Part shown: piece after piece, positions 1 to 11,159 of the stretch | How the letters are laid out: the number at the start of each line of letters is the position of its first letter | Position numbering within the stretch: position 1 is the stretch's first letter | Assembly (NCBI GenBank): GCA_036346405.1 | Contig: CM070562.1 | Span: forward strand, 98,482,284 to 98,546,283 | Source: Phyllostachys edulis | Lineage: Eukaryota > Streptophyta > Magnoliopsida > Poales > Poaceae | Reading direction: 5' to 3' | DNA length: 64,000 nt | Program-made: the position numbers and the translations under genes | Notes under the pieces: generated by a model | Told to the model about the DNA's origin: nothing | Database searches by the model: none | What the model saw: only the letters and a program-made list of their open reading frames with translations

Positions 1-674
1 AGTTGTTGAATCTTGAGCGCTTTTGCTGCTATAATGGCTGCCAATAAACCTTCATATTCTGCTACATTGTTAGTAGCAGGAAAGTTCAATTGAATGGCGT
101 ATTCTAAGGTTTCCCTGGTAGGGGATACCAAGACCACCCCAGCCCCTGAGCTACTTAACATAAGTTACCCACCAAAGTACATAGTCCACTGGTCGTGGGA
201 TTCGTACTGGGGTCTATGAATAGGTTCAAGATTTGTCCATTCGGCGATAAATTCTTCCAAGATCTAGAATTTAATGGTCGTTTGAGACACAAAATAGAGG
301 TCGAACTCCCCAAGTTCAACTAACCATTTTGTCATGCACCCCGCTGCTTCCATATTTTGTACGACTTCTCCTAAGGGAAACTCAGATGACACGATTAACT
401 TGTGCGTCTGAAAATAATGCCTTAATTTTCTCGAAGACATAAGGAGGGCATATAGAAGTTTTTGGACCTGAGGATAACACTCCTTAGGCCCATGTAAAAC
501 TTCACTAACGTAGTAAACTGGTCGTTGAATGTTTTCACGTTCAGCGACCAGTACTGCGCTCACTACTTGTGGCATAGCATCAAGATACAACATGAGTGTC
601 TCATTTGGTTTAGGAGAAACAAAGACGGGAGTACTCCTAAGGTATCTCTTGATATCCTCAAAGGCTTTGTTCAT
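1..674 (-). pseudogene. Gypsy pol fragment: RNase H plus second RNase H
   Basis: The minus strand encodes the Ty3/gypsy RNase H (about 264-674, residues such as LMLYLDA and the YFQTHKLIV region). It is followed after a stop by a second RNase H-like domain (about 1-250; readable pieces include GAGVVLVSP and FPATNNVAEYE). In the family, RNase H removes the RNA strand of the RNA/DNA hybrid during reverse transcription. A second, host-type RNase H after the retroviral one is typical of the Tat lineage of gypsy elements. In-frame stops separate and interrupt the two domains, so this is a dead copy. The coding direction continues out of the window to the left, where integrase would be expected. Family call is firm; lineage is inferred from the tandem RNase H domains. 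Confidence 0.85.
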
Positions 675-1401
675 GTTTCCTAAGAAGTTTAAAGAAAGAT
701 AGTCCTTTTTCTTCCAGACGTGCGATGAAACGACTCAAAGCCGCCATGCATCCTGTGAGTTTTTGGATTTCTTTCTTTATGGTCGGAGGACGCATTTGTT
801 CAATGGCCTTTATCTTTTCAGGCTTTGCTTCGATTCCTCGAGTAAAGACAAGGAATCCAAGCAACTTTCTGAAGAGACTCCAAACACACACTTCTCATGA
901 TTGAGTTTCAACTGGTGTTTCCTGAGGTTATTGAATGTTTCTTGCAAGTCGGAAACATGACTAAAAACGCTAGGTGCTTTTTACAACCAGGTCATCAACA
1001 TATGCCTCCAAGTTTTGGCCTAGTTGAGGAAGGAAGGTCTTTTGCATCAAACGTCGGAAGGAAGCACCATCATTTTTTAGACCAAATGGTATTTTGACAT
1101 AGGAAAATATTCCAAATGGTGTAATAAACGTGGTCTTTTATTCATCATCTAAACACATACTTATCTGATGATAACCAGAATATGCATATAGAAAACTTAA
1201 AATTTCACAACCAACAATAGAATCAACCAACTGATCAATACGAGGAAGTGAAAAGTCATCTTTTGGACAAGCTTTATTCAAGTCAGTAAAATCTACATAC
1301 ATTCTCCACTTACCATTAGATTTCCTAATCATTACAAGGTTTTCTAACCACACTGGGTCACTGACTTCTCTTATAAAACATGCCTTTAGTACCTTGTCCA
1401 A
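658..1401 (-). pseudogene. Gypsy pol fragment: reverse transcriptase
   Basis: Minus-strand open blocks at 1138-1401 and 658-891 are pieces of a gypsy reverse transcriptase. The first holds the finger/palm motifs WRMYVDFTDLNKACPKD and LPRIDQLVD, then SGYHQI. The second holds the connection region (EKIKAIEQMRPP, then KEIQKLTGCMAALSRFI). The expected catalytic YxDD block between them, in the stretch around 900-1130, is not open in one frame. The enzyme copies element RNA into DNA in cytoplasmic particles. Frameshifts and stops make this a pseudogene. It lies directly upstream, in coding order, of the RNase H fragment. Confidence 0.85.
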
Positions 1402-1584
1402 TTCTTACTGAATGGCTTCTCGTCGATCAGGTGCAAATCATCGTAATTTTTATTTTACAGGCTTTTTGTCAGGCCATAGAGCTAGACTGTGCTAGATCAC
1501 TTCGCTGGGGACTTCGGACATGTTGGATGCTTGTCACACGAAGACATCTGCATTTACTCGAAGGAAAGTGACGAAGGCGTCTTC

Positions 1585-2081
1585 CTATGCGGAGTCGAGG
1601 GAGACTCCAACGCGAACGGTCTTGGAGGGTTCTGCTAGATTCAGTGGAACCACTTTGACTTGGTCGTTTGGCTTTGGTGCAACTTTTGGCTTTGAGTGGT
1701 TTGCCGGATGTTGCACATTATTCGCTTCTCGAGCTGGTATGTGGCCAACCATCTCGAGGGACTTGCAGTCGCGTGTTAGCGTCATCTTCTTATCACAGCG
1801 TACTATGATGACTCCTTTGGGACCTGATATCTTTAAACGTTGGTAACCATAATGAGCAACTATTAGGAATCGTGCCAAAGTTGGTCGACCAAGAATGACA
1901 TTGTATGTCGTATCAAAATCGACCGTGGTACAATCCCATGAAAGGAGTACCGTACATGCCTAATTTTCATCTTGGGAACTTGCATTTCATCCAGGGCACT
2001 CGTAAAGAGTATATTTAATGAACATCCACCATCAACTAACACTCGATTAACTTGGCAGTTGTTGATGGTGAGCTCGACCAC
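1585..2081 (-). pseudogene. Gypsy aspartic protease region
   Basis: The minus strand at 1863-2081 reads MVELTINNCQVNRVLVDGG followed by CSLNILF. This is the active-site region of the plant gypsy retropepsin-like protease; many Tat-type elements use D-G-G rather than D-S/T-G. The block at 1585-1878 continues into the protease-RT linker (RFLIVAHYGYQRLKI, GPKGVIIV). The protease would cut the Gag-Pol polyprotein. The two blocks overlap in different frames, which shows a frameshift. Order on the minus strand is gag, protease, RT, RNase H, as expected for gypsy. Confidence 0.75.
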
Positions 2082-2281
2082 GATCGAAAAACTACCAAGC
2101 CGAGTGGAATGGATCGGAATATCACCCTTTTCAAAAGAGATGGTGATCTCCAGCCACTTTGGTAACTTATTGACAAGAGGAGGGTCGATGGAGTTTACCT
2201 CACGCTCGACCGCTTTGAGTTGTCATTTTGACTCATATGCCGACGACCCCCCATAGATGTGATCGATGATATGTTCAGGGT

Positions 2282-3350
2282 CCTGATATGACATCTCCTT
2301 GTAGTCCTCTCATTGCTTTCGACCACTTGTCTGCCCTACTTCTTCAAGGGTAGGAAGTGGTCATTTGCTAGAGTAATAGTCCTCGAGTTTTCATTGGAAA
2401 GCCCAACAACTGCGAAGGTCGTGGCCTTCCTTTTTATGGAATGGACACCACCTTGGCTTATCAGTTTTCCGCTCAGGACATTTGCCTTTGCCCCGATCAA
2501 AATACTATTTGGAGCTTTGGAGCTCCTTGTCACTCACAGCTAAGACCTCTTTCCAGCTCTTGACTTGTGATTTTTTTTTTGTCTTTAGACTTGCTCTTGG
2601 ATTTCTTGGATGGCTTGTCCTTCTCTTTTGTACCTTCACTTGCTCCTTAAGTACTTTGGTCATCTCGATCGATCGTGTGATTCTACTCGACCGCTTCGGA
2701 AGCAGTCGCATAGCGGTCTGCCATCTTGAAGAGCTCAGCGATAGTATCGAGAGGGTTGAGAGCAATGTCTTCTGTGATCCTCTGGTTTTGGGCACCCTGT
2801 TTGAATGCTCTAATGACAAAAGAATCAGAGACTTCAGGAATTGAATTTCGAACCTAACTGAAGCATCTTATAAATTGACGCAAAGTCTTGTGAGAATGTT
2901 GTTGCATTCGATGTAGGTCGTTTTCTTTTCCAAGACGCTTGTAGGTGCCTTGGAAATTCACCAGCAATAGATCACAAAAATGTTGCTACAAGTAGATTGA
3001 TTCTGCAGGTTGGTTCAGCAACCATGATCGAGCAGATCCTTCGAGTACGATTGGCAAGTAATTCACCATAACGTGCTCATCTCCTCCAGTCGCGCCGACT
3101 GCAGTTGTTTAGATTTGGAGAAATTCAATGGGATTTTGGGACCCATCATATTTCTCTATATTGGCTGGTCGAAATCTAGCTGACTAGCGAACTGCTCAGA
3201 GATCAGATGAAAAAGCCCGACATCCAGTAATGGTGTCGTAACACCTCTTTTGTGTAAAAGAAGGGTTAGCATCACTAGGTGAGCGTACTCGACGATACCC
3301 AGTGGTAAATGGACCCAACCTATCATAAATCTCGATCCTGTGAGGGTCAT
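2282..3350 (-). pseudogene. Gypsy gag remnant
   Basis: Minus-strand translation across several frames gives gag-like sequence. There is a capsid-like stretch around 2800-3150 with pieces resembling YLPIVLEGSARSWLLNQPA and RQFIRCFS. A lysine/serine-rich basic linker follows around 2500-2700 (KSKSKDKKK). Gag coats the RNA in the virus-like particle. The frame is broken many times. The N-terminal part is missing because the remnant stops at the foldback element starting near 3397. The capsid domain is recognised by position and composition plus short motifs, so the exact limits are approximate. Confidence 0.6.
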
Positions 3351-3396
3351 ACTCCTCGCGCTCCATTTGCTGGCGTAGATTCCTGTGAGGAAGTGG

Positions 3397-3793
3397 TTAC
3401 TTTGCCCCCCCCCCCATAAGTTTAGTTATCGTATAAATAACCCCAAGCCGCATGCTAGCACTATTTCTCATGGTTTTCATTATCTTTGACACTTATTCCA
3501 ATGATGTCAATGCTTGTTTCAATGATTCCATACTTATTTCAATGATTTGAGTGGTTTTGATGTTTGTAATACATGATTTTATTAGTGATATTCAACACTA
3601 AAATTGTGTATTACAAATACTGAAATCACTCAAATCATTGAAACAAGTTTTAAAATAACTTATATAAAGCATTAAAACCATTGAAACAAGTACAAAAGAT
3701 AATGAAAACCATAATAAATAGCGTTAACGCATGTCATTGTGTGTGTGGGGGGGGGTATTTGTACAATAACATAACTTATGGGGGGCAAAGTAA
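3397..3793. mobile_element. Foldback (long inverted repeat) MITE-like element
   Basis: The sequence starts TTACTTTGCCCCCCC and ends GGGGGCAAAGTAA. The arms stay complementary inward: ATGGTTTTCATTATCTTT on the left pairs with AAAAGATAATGAAAACCAT on the right, and the centre near 3580-3610 also pairs. The whole unit is close to one long hairpin of about 400 bp. No coding capacity is seen. The right flank to about 3860 carries a second copy of the GGGGGCAAATTGAAAA style end, so the element may be longer on that side. No clear target duplication was found. It separates the gag remnant from the solo LTR. Confidence 0.6.
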
Positions 3794-4007
3794 ATGAAAA
3801 TGAGATATGGGGGCAAATTGAAAAGGTAAATGACTTATATGGGTGTTTATGGATTTTCCCAACATTATATCCTCTACTATTTCTCATTCATTGACTCATT
3901 TATAATATGAATTTACATTTATGATATTCAGTATGATGAATAATTTTCTAATTTGTTATATAATTAACATTTTCATAATTAAGTTACATCTTTTCTTTAT
4001 GGTGGAT

Positions 4008-4790
4008 TGTCGATGGTTTAGTACCGATCTTACGAATGTATGCTGGGGACTTTCCTTGAATTAGATCTACACAGAACAAGACATGGGGATTTAGACAGGT
4101 TCAGACCTTCTCTTAGGAGAAAAATAACCCTACTCTTGTGTTGTTGTATTGACTATGCTTTATAACAGGGAAGAAATCACTAGAACTAGAACTTAATGAT
4201 TCCTGTCTGTTGATTGTGTTTCCGATCGATTCGCTTCTCATGATCCTTCTACTCTGTCCACCGGCGTTTACTCCTTATATAGCGTGTGAAGGGGTGACAG
4301 TTGTTCTATGCCAAGAGGCGCCTCAAGTTTGATAAAATGCACACGTTAATGGTAGTTATTGTTGAAGAGACAACACCCCACGTTGGTCTTGCTGTTACGT
4401 CAGAGACATAGGCTTAATACGTGTAGTTATTCTAGTGAATAACAACGTATGTTAACTATTGTGTGTATTAAACACAGCGCGTAAGTGTCCCTAGTCGATT
4501 GAGCCCACATGTCTGTAGGTTTGTGGACTATAGGGTGATCGTAGTTGATCTGGTCGTAGTAAGACTTACGACCATGAGGTGGTCGTAGAAAATCTCACGA
4601 CCACTTAGTAGTCGTAAGAGTACTTACGACCATATAGAGTGGTCGTGGAATGGGGTCATGATCACTTAGTTAAGCTTTTCCCTTATTAATGCTAAAGGGT
4701 ATACTTACGAATAACATGAAAGTATTGCTATCTATAATAATAATTATAGATAAACAACTTAATTAATTGAGGAATATTATATCCTCGTCA
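4008..4790 (-). mobile_element. Solo LTR of gypsy family A (hairpin-U3 family)
   Basis: On the minus strand this 783-bp unit starts TGACGAGGATATAATATTCC and ends ACCATCGACA (TG...CA). It aligns along its length with the LTRs at 17594-18375 and 53067-53867. The flanking 5-mers are TGGAT (4003-4007) and TGGAC (4791-4795), a near-perfect 5-bp target duplication. No primer-binding site or polypurine tract adjoins it. This indicates a solo LTR formed by recombination rather than the LTR of the adjacent gag-pol remnant. The minus-strand TATA (CTATATAAGG) is at 4274-4283. Confidence 0.85.
4552..4663. repeat. Hairpin array in LTR U3 (GTCGTA..TACGAC)
   Basis: Four consecutive short imperfect palindromes of about 22 nt, for example GGTCGTAGTAAGACTTACGA then CC. 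They are spaced by 6-10 nt and lie about 270-390 bp upstream of the LTR TATA in the LTR's own orientation. The same unit occurs in the other two LTRs and in the antisense ORF region at 18420-21693. Confidence 0.8.
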
Positions 4791-7150
4791 TGGACTATAC
4801 ACGGTTATCCCCGTTCTGTATCCGTATTAAAAAAAAAACTATATTTGTATCATTTTTTACTCCAAATCAGTGGAAAAAATATAGGTTAAAATACAAGAAA
4901 CCAATATCCGACCAACCCACGTTGGGTTGCGTTTGATTCGGGGTTAAGGTGCAGGGTAGGAATAGGATTAACTTAACCCAGTCAAAGCCCTTTAATTCCA
5001 TTAGCCTATGATTAAGTCAACTCACCACAAAGATAAAATAAGCTAACCCACCACAACTAACCCGTTATGCTTTTCTACAGCTAACCCAGCCAACCCACCT
5101 ATTCTAGTCAAACAATAATATAGTTTAACTAGGTTAGTTTCACACACGAAATCCGAATTAAACTAACCTCACTAGGTTAAAGTGAGCAAACCCTGTTTAT
5201 CTTAACCCAAGCCAAAGGAGACGTGAGAGGTTGGGATACGGCATTTTGGTCACGTCGGTTTTGGTGGACGAAAGGATAGGGTGACGCACCGGTGGCAGAT
5301 CAATCATTGGAGCAGAGCTTCTCTTTTCAGCCCAGATCAGGTATATTGCCCTTCGTTCGTGCTGTAGTTCTACGAGCATAGGTGGAAGCCTCTGGAATTC
5401 TCCCAGATCACGAGGTCTACGTTAGGAGTCTGTTTTTTTTTTTGTCAGAAGAATGTTCTTTGGCCATCTTTGCTTCTAGCTGCATCACTGCACCTCTATG
5501 TTGAAACAAAGGTACTTACTGTATAATTTAACCACATGGAGAATGAACTCCAGTAATTTGATGCTCTAGCTGCTCTGGCTTTTTAAATGTGAATCGGTTT
5601 TATGCAGGAGTAACTAACTACATACAGAGAGGTAGTCTCCAATTTCTACATAGTTAGTTGTTCTAGTTATGGACTTGTGGTAATAACGAAACATCATGAT
5701 TTTATGTTTCAACTTTTCATGGTTCGGTTACTTTTCAATAATATGATAACAATTTTCTGACAATACTATGAGCTAGGTGCCGTGGGATTTATTAATTTAC
5801 TCGGTGTTGTCCCATTGGTATTTGTGTAAAAATCCATAAGTTCCAAAAATTCCAAAAGAACTTACCCTAGAAATAATAGAACGCCTATAACTGTAACTAA
5901 AAGAACAGCCTATATATCGTTGAACCATTGCAAGAAATTTGATTAATAAGATATAGAGGAAAATCTTGTACCAGTTCTATAGGAAACCCAAAGATGTCGA
6001 CGTGTCGCTGTCGTATTGCCCGGGACAATATATATCAGTGGATGCGAGAGATTTTTTGCTCCCAAGTGCTATTGCACGTTGGCCTTTTCATCCTCGATTC
6101 CCTGAACCACCCGAAAGTCGCAAATCAACCATCTTGATCTGTCTGGAAAAGATACAGCAATCTAACTCCAAGCTGGATCCCATACAAAGTACCCAGACAA
6201 CTAGTGTGAAAACATTGATGTTTGGCGTGAATTTACTATAAACTACCTAATTGTGCAATGCAATAGCGGATCCAGAACTCAAAACTTGTGGGGTCAACCT
6301 TTTTAAATACCTGATATTTTATTAACCTGCATGCATATATCAGTACCAATCATACTATTTTGCAAAAAAAAACTGACCCACAGGTTGCATGTCCCTTTTT
6401 TTTTTTAAAAAAAAATGATAGCTAGCAAAAAATAATTGTGTTACTTTCTCGTCTCAGTTTACTTGTTTGAAAGAAAACCAGAATGTCGTGCTGTGGAATT
6501 GTGAAGGACACGATTAAGTGAAAAAAAAAAGTTTAGTTTGTCTGGCTCATTATGCTCTGGGTCCCAAAATGTATATATATTTTGATTTGTGCCCAACAAG
6601 TTAACTACGGCCAATAACATTCACACACGCAGCAGTCCAAGGATAAGCATCCCCGGACATATTGGTCCCAACCGAACTAAATGGAAGCACACTAAATGTG
6701 CTTTATCTTGGACTGGCACGACAAAAACCATCAAAGGATTGTGAATAACTGTTGTGACTGTCGGTCGAACACCCTGCATTTGTTCACGCCATCTTCTTAT
6801 CAATCGAAAAAGGTTCTTGCAGTTGCAGAAGGTAATCCCACGTTTCCAGGGTCAAAAAACAATGTTTTGCAATACATTTTGCACCAATGAGAGGGAAGGT
6901 CATTAGGACCATAATGTTCGCAGAAGAACATAGATTTTTTTTTGGAGGCTAACATAAGTTAGCCACATGATTAGTATACAATCAAGCTCCTTCCTTTGAC
7001 CCAACAAAGTAGATACCATTATACACATGAATGAGACATAATGCAATGTAACAATTACAACTTACAATACAACGACAAAGGGTGAGTTCTAAGTTGGCAA
7101 TCAACAAGTGAGATTCCAGAGAATATGTAATCAGACATAACTTAAATTAT
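4791..7150. other. Unassigned intergenic stretch
   Basis: No gene is supported here. The stretch at about 4893-5200 has several GGGTTAAG/CTTAACCC words on both strands and could be an old MITE, but ends and target duplications are not clear. One 91-codon open frame at 5966-6241 (plus; begins MYQFYRKPKDVDVSLSY) has no family I recognise and no supporting splice or promoter context. The rest is AT-rich with homopolymer runs (for example 6361-6440). Confidence 0.4.
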
Positions 7151-7151
7151 A

Positions 7152-7251
7152 CTCCCTCCGTATTTTTATATATGACGTTTCCGACCGTAACAGTAACAGC
7201 TTACTGCACATTTCTGTCTCCAGGACGTCATCTAAACAAAACCGGAGGGAG
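7152..7251. mobile_element. Stowaway MITE
   Basis: A 100-bp element begins CTCCCTCCGTATTTTTATAT and ends AAAACCGGAGGGAG. The terminal inverted repeats are flanked by TA on both sides (7150-7151 and 7252-7253). CTCCCTCCG termini with a TA duplication are the signature of grass Stowaway (mariner-type) MITEs. It lies 125 bp downstream of the LLG stop codon, so it probably sits in or just past the 3' UTR. Confidence 0.9.
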
Positions 7252-7375
7252 TAGGAGATTTTACACGTAGAAGGAAAATGCCCAGCCATCCCACCAAGAG
7301 CGCCCCAAGGAGCAGCAAATGAAATCAAGCCTCATCAGTTACAAACACCATCTTTGGAGAAATGGAAGGTATCAT

Positions 7376-9177
7376 TCAATGGAACAACAATGCTGCTAGT
7401 CCACACACGAGGGTAATGAAAGCAAGCGAGATGCTTTGAGCTTGTTGGCCACCACTTGCAACGGCACTGTCTTTCTGGACGAGACCACCGCAAGAAAGCC
7501 CTTCCTTGCCATCTCGGCACTCGCTAGCAAACAGGCCTGGTGGGTACTTGCCATAGAGGTTGATGTAGCTGAACATTGTGGATGCACAGTCATTGCTCTC
7601 ATCGTTGAGATATGTATTATACGGGCATGCAAATTCCTTGAAAGCATCGCAGCATTGCTTAGCTGGATATTGTGGCCCTTTGCACTTGCTTGTGATGATT
7701 GTGTAGTTTTGGAACTCAAAATTCACAGGGCAATCTGATGAGCATAGGTAGGAACAAACAGAAGTATATTAGATTAAGGTATTGAAAGTCTTCAACATGG
7801 CAAGAAGTATGTTACAGACAGCGTACATTAGAGTGATGACTTAAGCTCTATCTTGATGTGACTTGGTACACAGTGTCGGCAATATGTATGTATTGTTCAG
7901 TGAATCGAAGGTACCAAAATATGTAATTAGGGGCTGCCTCAAAGAGTTTGGTTCTTTTGCAGCTAGGACCAACGTACCTAATTGGCTTTTGGTTACCATG
8001 CAGAATTTTTTCTATGATCACATTTCTAATCGAATAACGAAGTACAAGCCTCACTATCAGGCCTCACTATCTGGACATTGCACGTCTTACCAGACAACAA
8101 GTGCCTGCTTCACCATCACAAGCTCTACAGATATCCTTCCACTATTAGCTTATTTGTTTTATTCTCTCTATGCTCTCTATGTAAGGATGGACATCTTAGT
8201 ATCAAGTAGAAGCAGGTGGAGCTCAGGTCATCTCAGGTATCACGCTCTCGATGTTTGGAATTTGGAATTTAAAGAGAACCATAAAATTCTAACTTTTACT
8301 ACTGAATGATGGTTTGTAATTTCCATCATTGAACTCTATTTCCAAGTCCAGAAACTCCACATCAACCTCTCAAGTCTCAACGCTAAATGCATGTAAGCAC
8401 CATCAGGAAGTTGATCTCTAATGTCTTAATGAGATGCTTTTTTGTGAATGAAATGTCTCCTATTATCCAGTAACTCCAGTTAACAAGCATGTGTATGTAG
8501 TATACATCTACATCATCGGAGAGCTATACCCTTCGTTCCTCTGTTCAATTCATAGCACCCCAATTCCTCATTATACTCATCTAACTCGACCATCAAAGTG
8601 TTCCATCAATCCCCCTTATTCATCAATCCTTATTCTTCTTCATCTACAATAACAAGGATGAAATCAATCCAAGCCTCACCAAGTCACCACCAATCCTCGA
8701 TGCTACCCTGATCTGACGACGTGATATCTAAACTACTGGCAGGCATTTTTTTTTCTTGACAGTAGGATGGATGAATCTACTCCATGCATCTAAGTGGAGT
8801 ATCCAACGGCATCACTTCCAGCCCAACCTTCTGTCATCTAGACATCTAGTTCGATTCCCGATAAAATCCCTCCTACCCTACACATATCTCGAATCAATCA
8901 CCAGCTTAAAGGGTAGAACTGAGCAAGAAGGAAAAGGAAACGTACTGTTCTTGGCCTGCAGCAAGCTCCTCCCCGTAGATCCGGTGCTCGCCTGGAACAC
9001 GCTGTCTGTTCAAGCAGCAGAAAACAAAACGAACTCATAAGAAGTCGCAAGCAAGCGACGCAGCAAGAAACACCGGAACACGAACACGCACGGACCGGAC
9101 AGGAAGGGAGACGCGGAGGCGAATCCGACCAGGGCAGCGGCCAAGAAGAGGAACAACACCCCACGATCCACAGCCAT
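7376..9177 (-). CDS. LLG: LORELEI-like GPI-anchored protein (LLG family)
   Basis: Three minus-strand coding exons join in phase: 9177-9096, 9005-8946 and 7734-7376 (501 nt, 166 aa). Splice sites are GT-AG (TCCG|GTCCG, ACAG|ACAGC, ACA|GTACG, CAG|ATTGC). The start is the first ATG of a classic signal peptide (MAVDRGVLFLFLAAALVGFA, then SASP). The mature part holds eight cysteines (NCPVNFEF, SKCKGP, KQCCDAFKEFACP, SNDCAST, SECRDG, LSCGG) including the Asn-Asp dipeptide of the LRE/LLG family. It ends in a hydrophobic tail (ISLAFITLVCGLAALLFH) expected for GPI attachment. In Arabidopsis such proteins sit on the outer plasma membrane and act as chaperones and co-receptors for FERONIA-type kinases with RALF peptides. 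Length and exon phases fit an intact gene. The paralog cannot be assigned from sequence alone. Intron 2 (7735-8945) is 1.2 kb with no feature I recognise. Confidence 0.95.
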
Positions 9178-9452
9178 TGTGTCTCCTCCCAGCGCAACGC
9201 AAGAACTGTACTCGCTGCTGCAAGTTTCCCAACGGAAGGGTGGTTCTTGGGGGAATGGAAGTCGCGGAGCTTATTGGATCTAGGAGGACGGTGATGGAGA
9301 TGGTCCGCGCAGGGGAGTGGCCGCCCACATGCGCGCCTCAACGTCTTCGCTGGTCTTTCTAAGCTCTGAGAAGCAGATGTTATTACTGCAATCAATTATC
9401 GCGGGATGCTACGGGATGGAAGACGTCAGACAAGGGAAGCATGGATCGAAGA

Positions 9453-9544
9453 CGCGACGCGGTTTGTTTGGTGTTCCTCTTTCTTTTCTTTTTTTGACGC
9501 GGTCTGTTTGGTGTTCCTCTTTCTTTTTTCTTTTTCTTCTGACG
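9453..9544. repeat. Tandem 46-bp duplication in the LLG 5' flank
   Basis: Two adjacent copies of a unit beginning GACGCGG(T)(T/C)TGTTTGGTG and containing a CTCTTTCTTTT tract lie 275-370 bp upstream of the LLG start codon. On the gene's strand this is a GA-rich tract, a composition often found in grass promoters and 5' UTRs. No convincing TATA box was seen between here and the start codon. Confidence 0.75.
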
Positions 9545-10059
9545 GTGCGATAGCGAGCTAGGTTGGACCGGACAGAGACGGGAAAAAGGAAGGGAAAGCA
9601 GCGGCGAATTTTTTTATTTGCCCCTCTAGCGCCACCTAAATGTAAAAAATGACCTCCCTTCTATCGTTTTTATAAAAGTAGTTTCCAGATGAGCGCGAAA
9701 TAACTAGGAGCTTACGTGTGTCCCATTCCACGCTCGGTGACCGCGGAAGGTAGCTCTGCACCGCGGCAAATCATCCTAGCGTGGCATTGAGTGACGAAGC
9801 GAACGTGGCGGCCGGCAGTTTTTCCGTATTGTCGATCATGCAGATATGGGTTTTCCATGATCGGGCGATCGCAGAGGCAAATCCGCCCCATCCGCTTGCA
9901 GCTTTGCCCGCCCGCCACTCGCCCGACCCCGCTATTTGTCAGGCGCTGTGTGCAAAGACACGCTACCGCCATGCTCGCCGCGCCCCATGCGCATGACTAC
10001 GTGTCTTCTACGCGCTCGGTCGATTCCCTGATTTGCACCCCTAGGATGGCTTTAAAACA

Positions 10060-11136
10060 GACCGAGTGAAAAAACTTCACTCGTTAGCATTTCCATTTCT
10101 TCAGCCTGAGCGAGAGAGCCAGAGAAGAGAGCGAGAGAGAGGCAAAGAAAGCAAGAAGGATTGGTGGTTATCGGTTAGATTTTCGCTGGTTTTGAGCTGC
10201 ATTTTGGGTGGTTTTCAAGTGCATAAGTTGTTGGTCGGCTTGCGAGCATCAAGAAAAGGTAATTTTTTTTATCTATATGCGACTATAGTTTTAGCTAGGT
10301 GATTAGCATGTAATTAGCTTAGTGGTCTTGTAATAATTACGTAAATACACATGCAATGAGCGTAGTGAATTTGTTATTACCATACTAGTTTCTTGAGAGT
10401 GTAGAATGTATTAGGTAGCCATGTTTAGTTAACGTAAATGTTTAGTTAATGTAGATATCATTGTTTAATTAGTCGTGTTAATGTCGTCTTAGTCACGAAA
10501 ATAATGCGCTTTGTTATTTGATCGTTACTTTAGAGCGGTTAAGTAGTACATTTGTTGAGGTAATTAACTGTAGTACTCGGGTAGTACGTTGTACTTTCAT
10601 TGTATGCATGCATCTCTGTCTATATTACGATTTGATGAATTTAGCATGTAGGGATTAATATGGTAATCCTTCATGCAGTAAAAATCTCTATTTTGAAACC
10701 ATGTAAATATACGAATTGTTTGAATTGTTTTTTTTAAATAAAATAACATTGTGTAGTTATGCAAACCATTCGACCTAGTGGAATATTATTTAGTATTTAA
10801 ATAGAAGTATGAAATACATTTAGGAAAGATTAATCAAGAGCAGAAGAAGTCACATAGCTAAACTGCAGAATATATTAATAATTTTTGTTACTTGATTACC
10901 CATTTAAGTCCTGTGTTTTTATTTACAACTCCATATATAGAATTGAATCCTGCAATACTCAACTAAATGTGAATTAGTAGGAGCAAAATTAATCCAATCT
11001 ATTAAGATTCAAGTTTGATACTAACATCACATGGTTTCTGGATATAGTAGAGTCCTTTCTGCTATTTTTGTCTATTGTTTAATACTCACGTAGTCAAGTG
11101 TATTTATTTATTTATGTTTGTTGTTTTGCACGTAGA
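10060..11136 (+). other. 5' leader exon and intron of the MURA gene
   Basis: A plausible non-coding exon runs from about 10060 to 10257 and ends CAAGAAAAG|GTAATTT. The intron 10258-11136 is AT-rich and ends TTGCACGTAG|AACCCAAC, 24 bp before the MURA start codon. The exon is purine-rich (GAGAGAGAGG runs at 10125-10145). A TATA-like TTTATAAAAG is at 9667-9676, which is far upstream; TTTAAAA at 10050-10056 is nearer. This is inferred from splice consensus only. Confidence 0.45.
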
Positions 11137-11159
11137 ACCCAACGTCGTCTTCCCTGAAC

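Noticed and set aside
4893..5200. Possible MITE with GGGTTAAG words at both ends
   Set aside because: Inverted ends pair poorly and no target duplication is visible.
5966..6241. 91-codon plus-strand ORF as a gene
   Set aside because: No recognisable family, no signal or domain, and no supporting exon context.
8898..9395. 165-codon minus frame across the LLG first exons
   Set aside because: It runs through the exon 1-exon 2 intron and the 5' flank in the wrong frame; the spliced LLG model with signal peptide and matching phases is far better.
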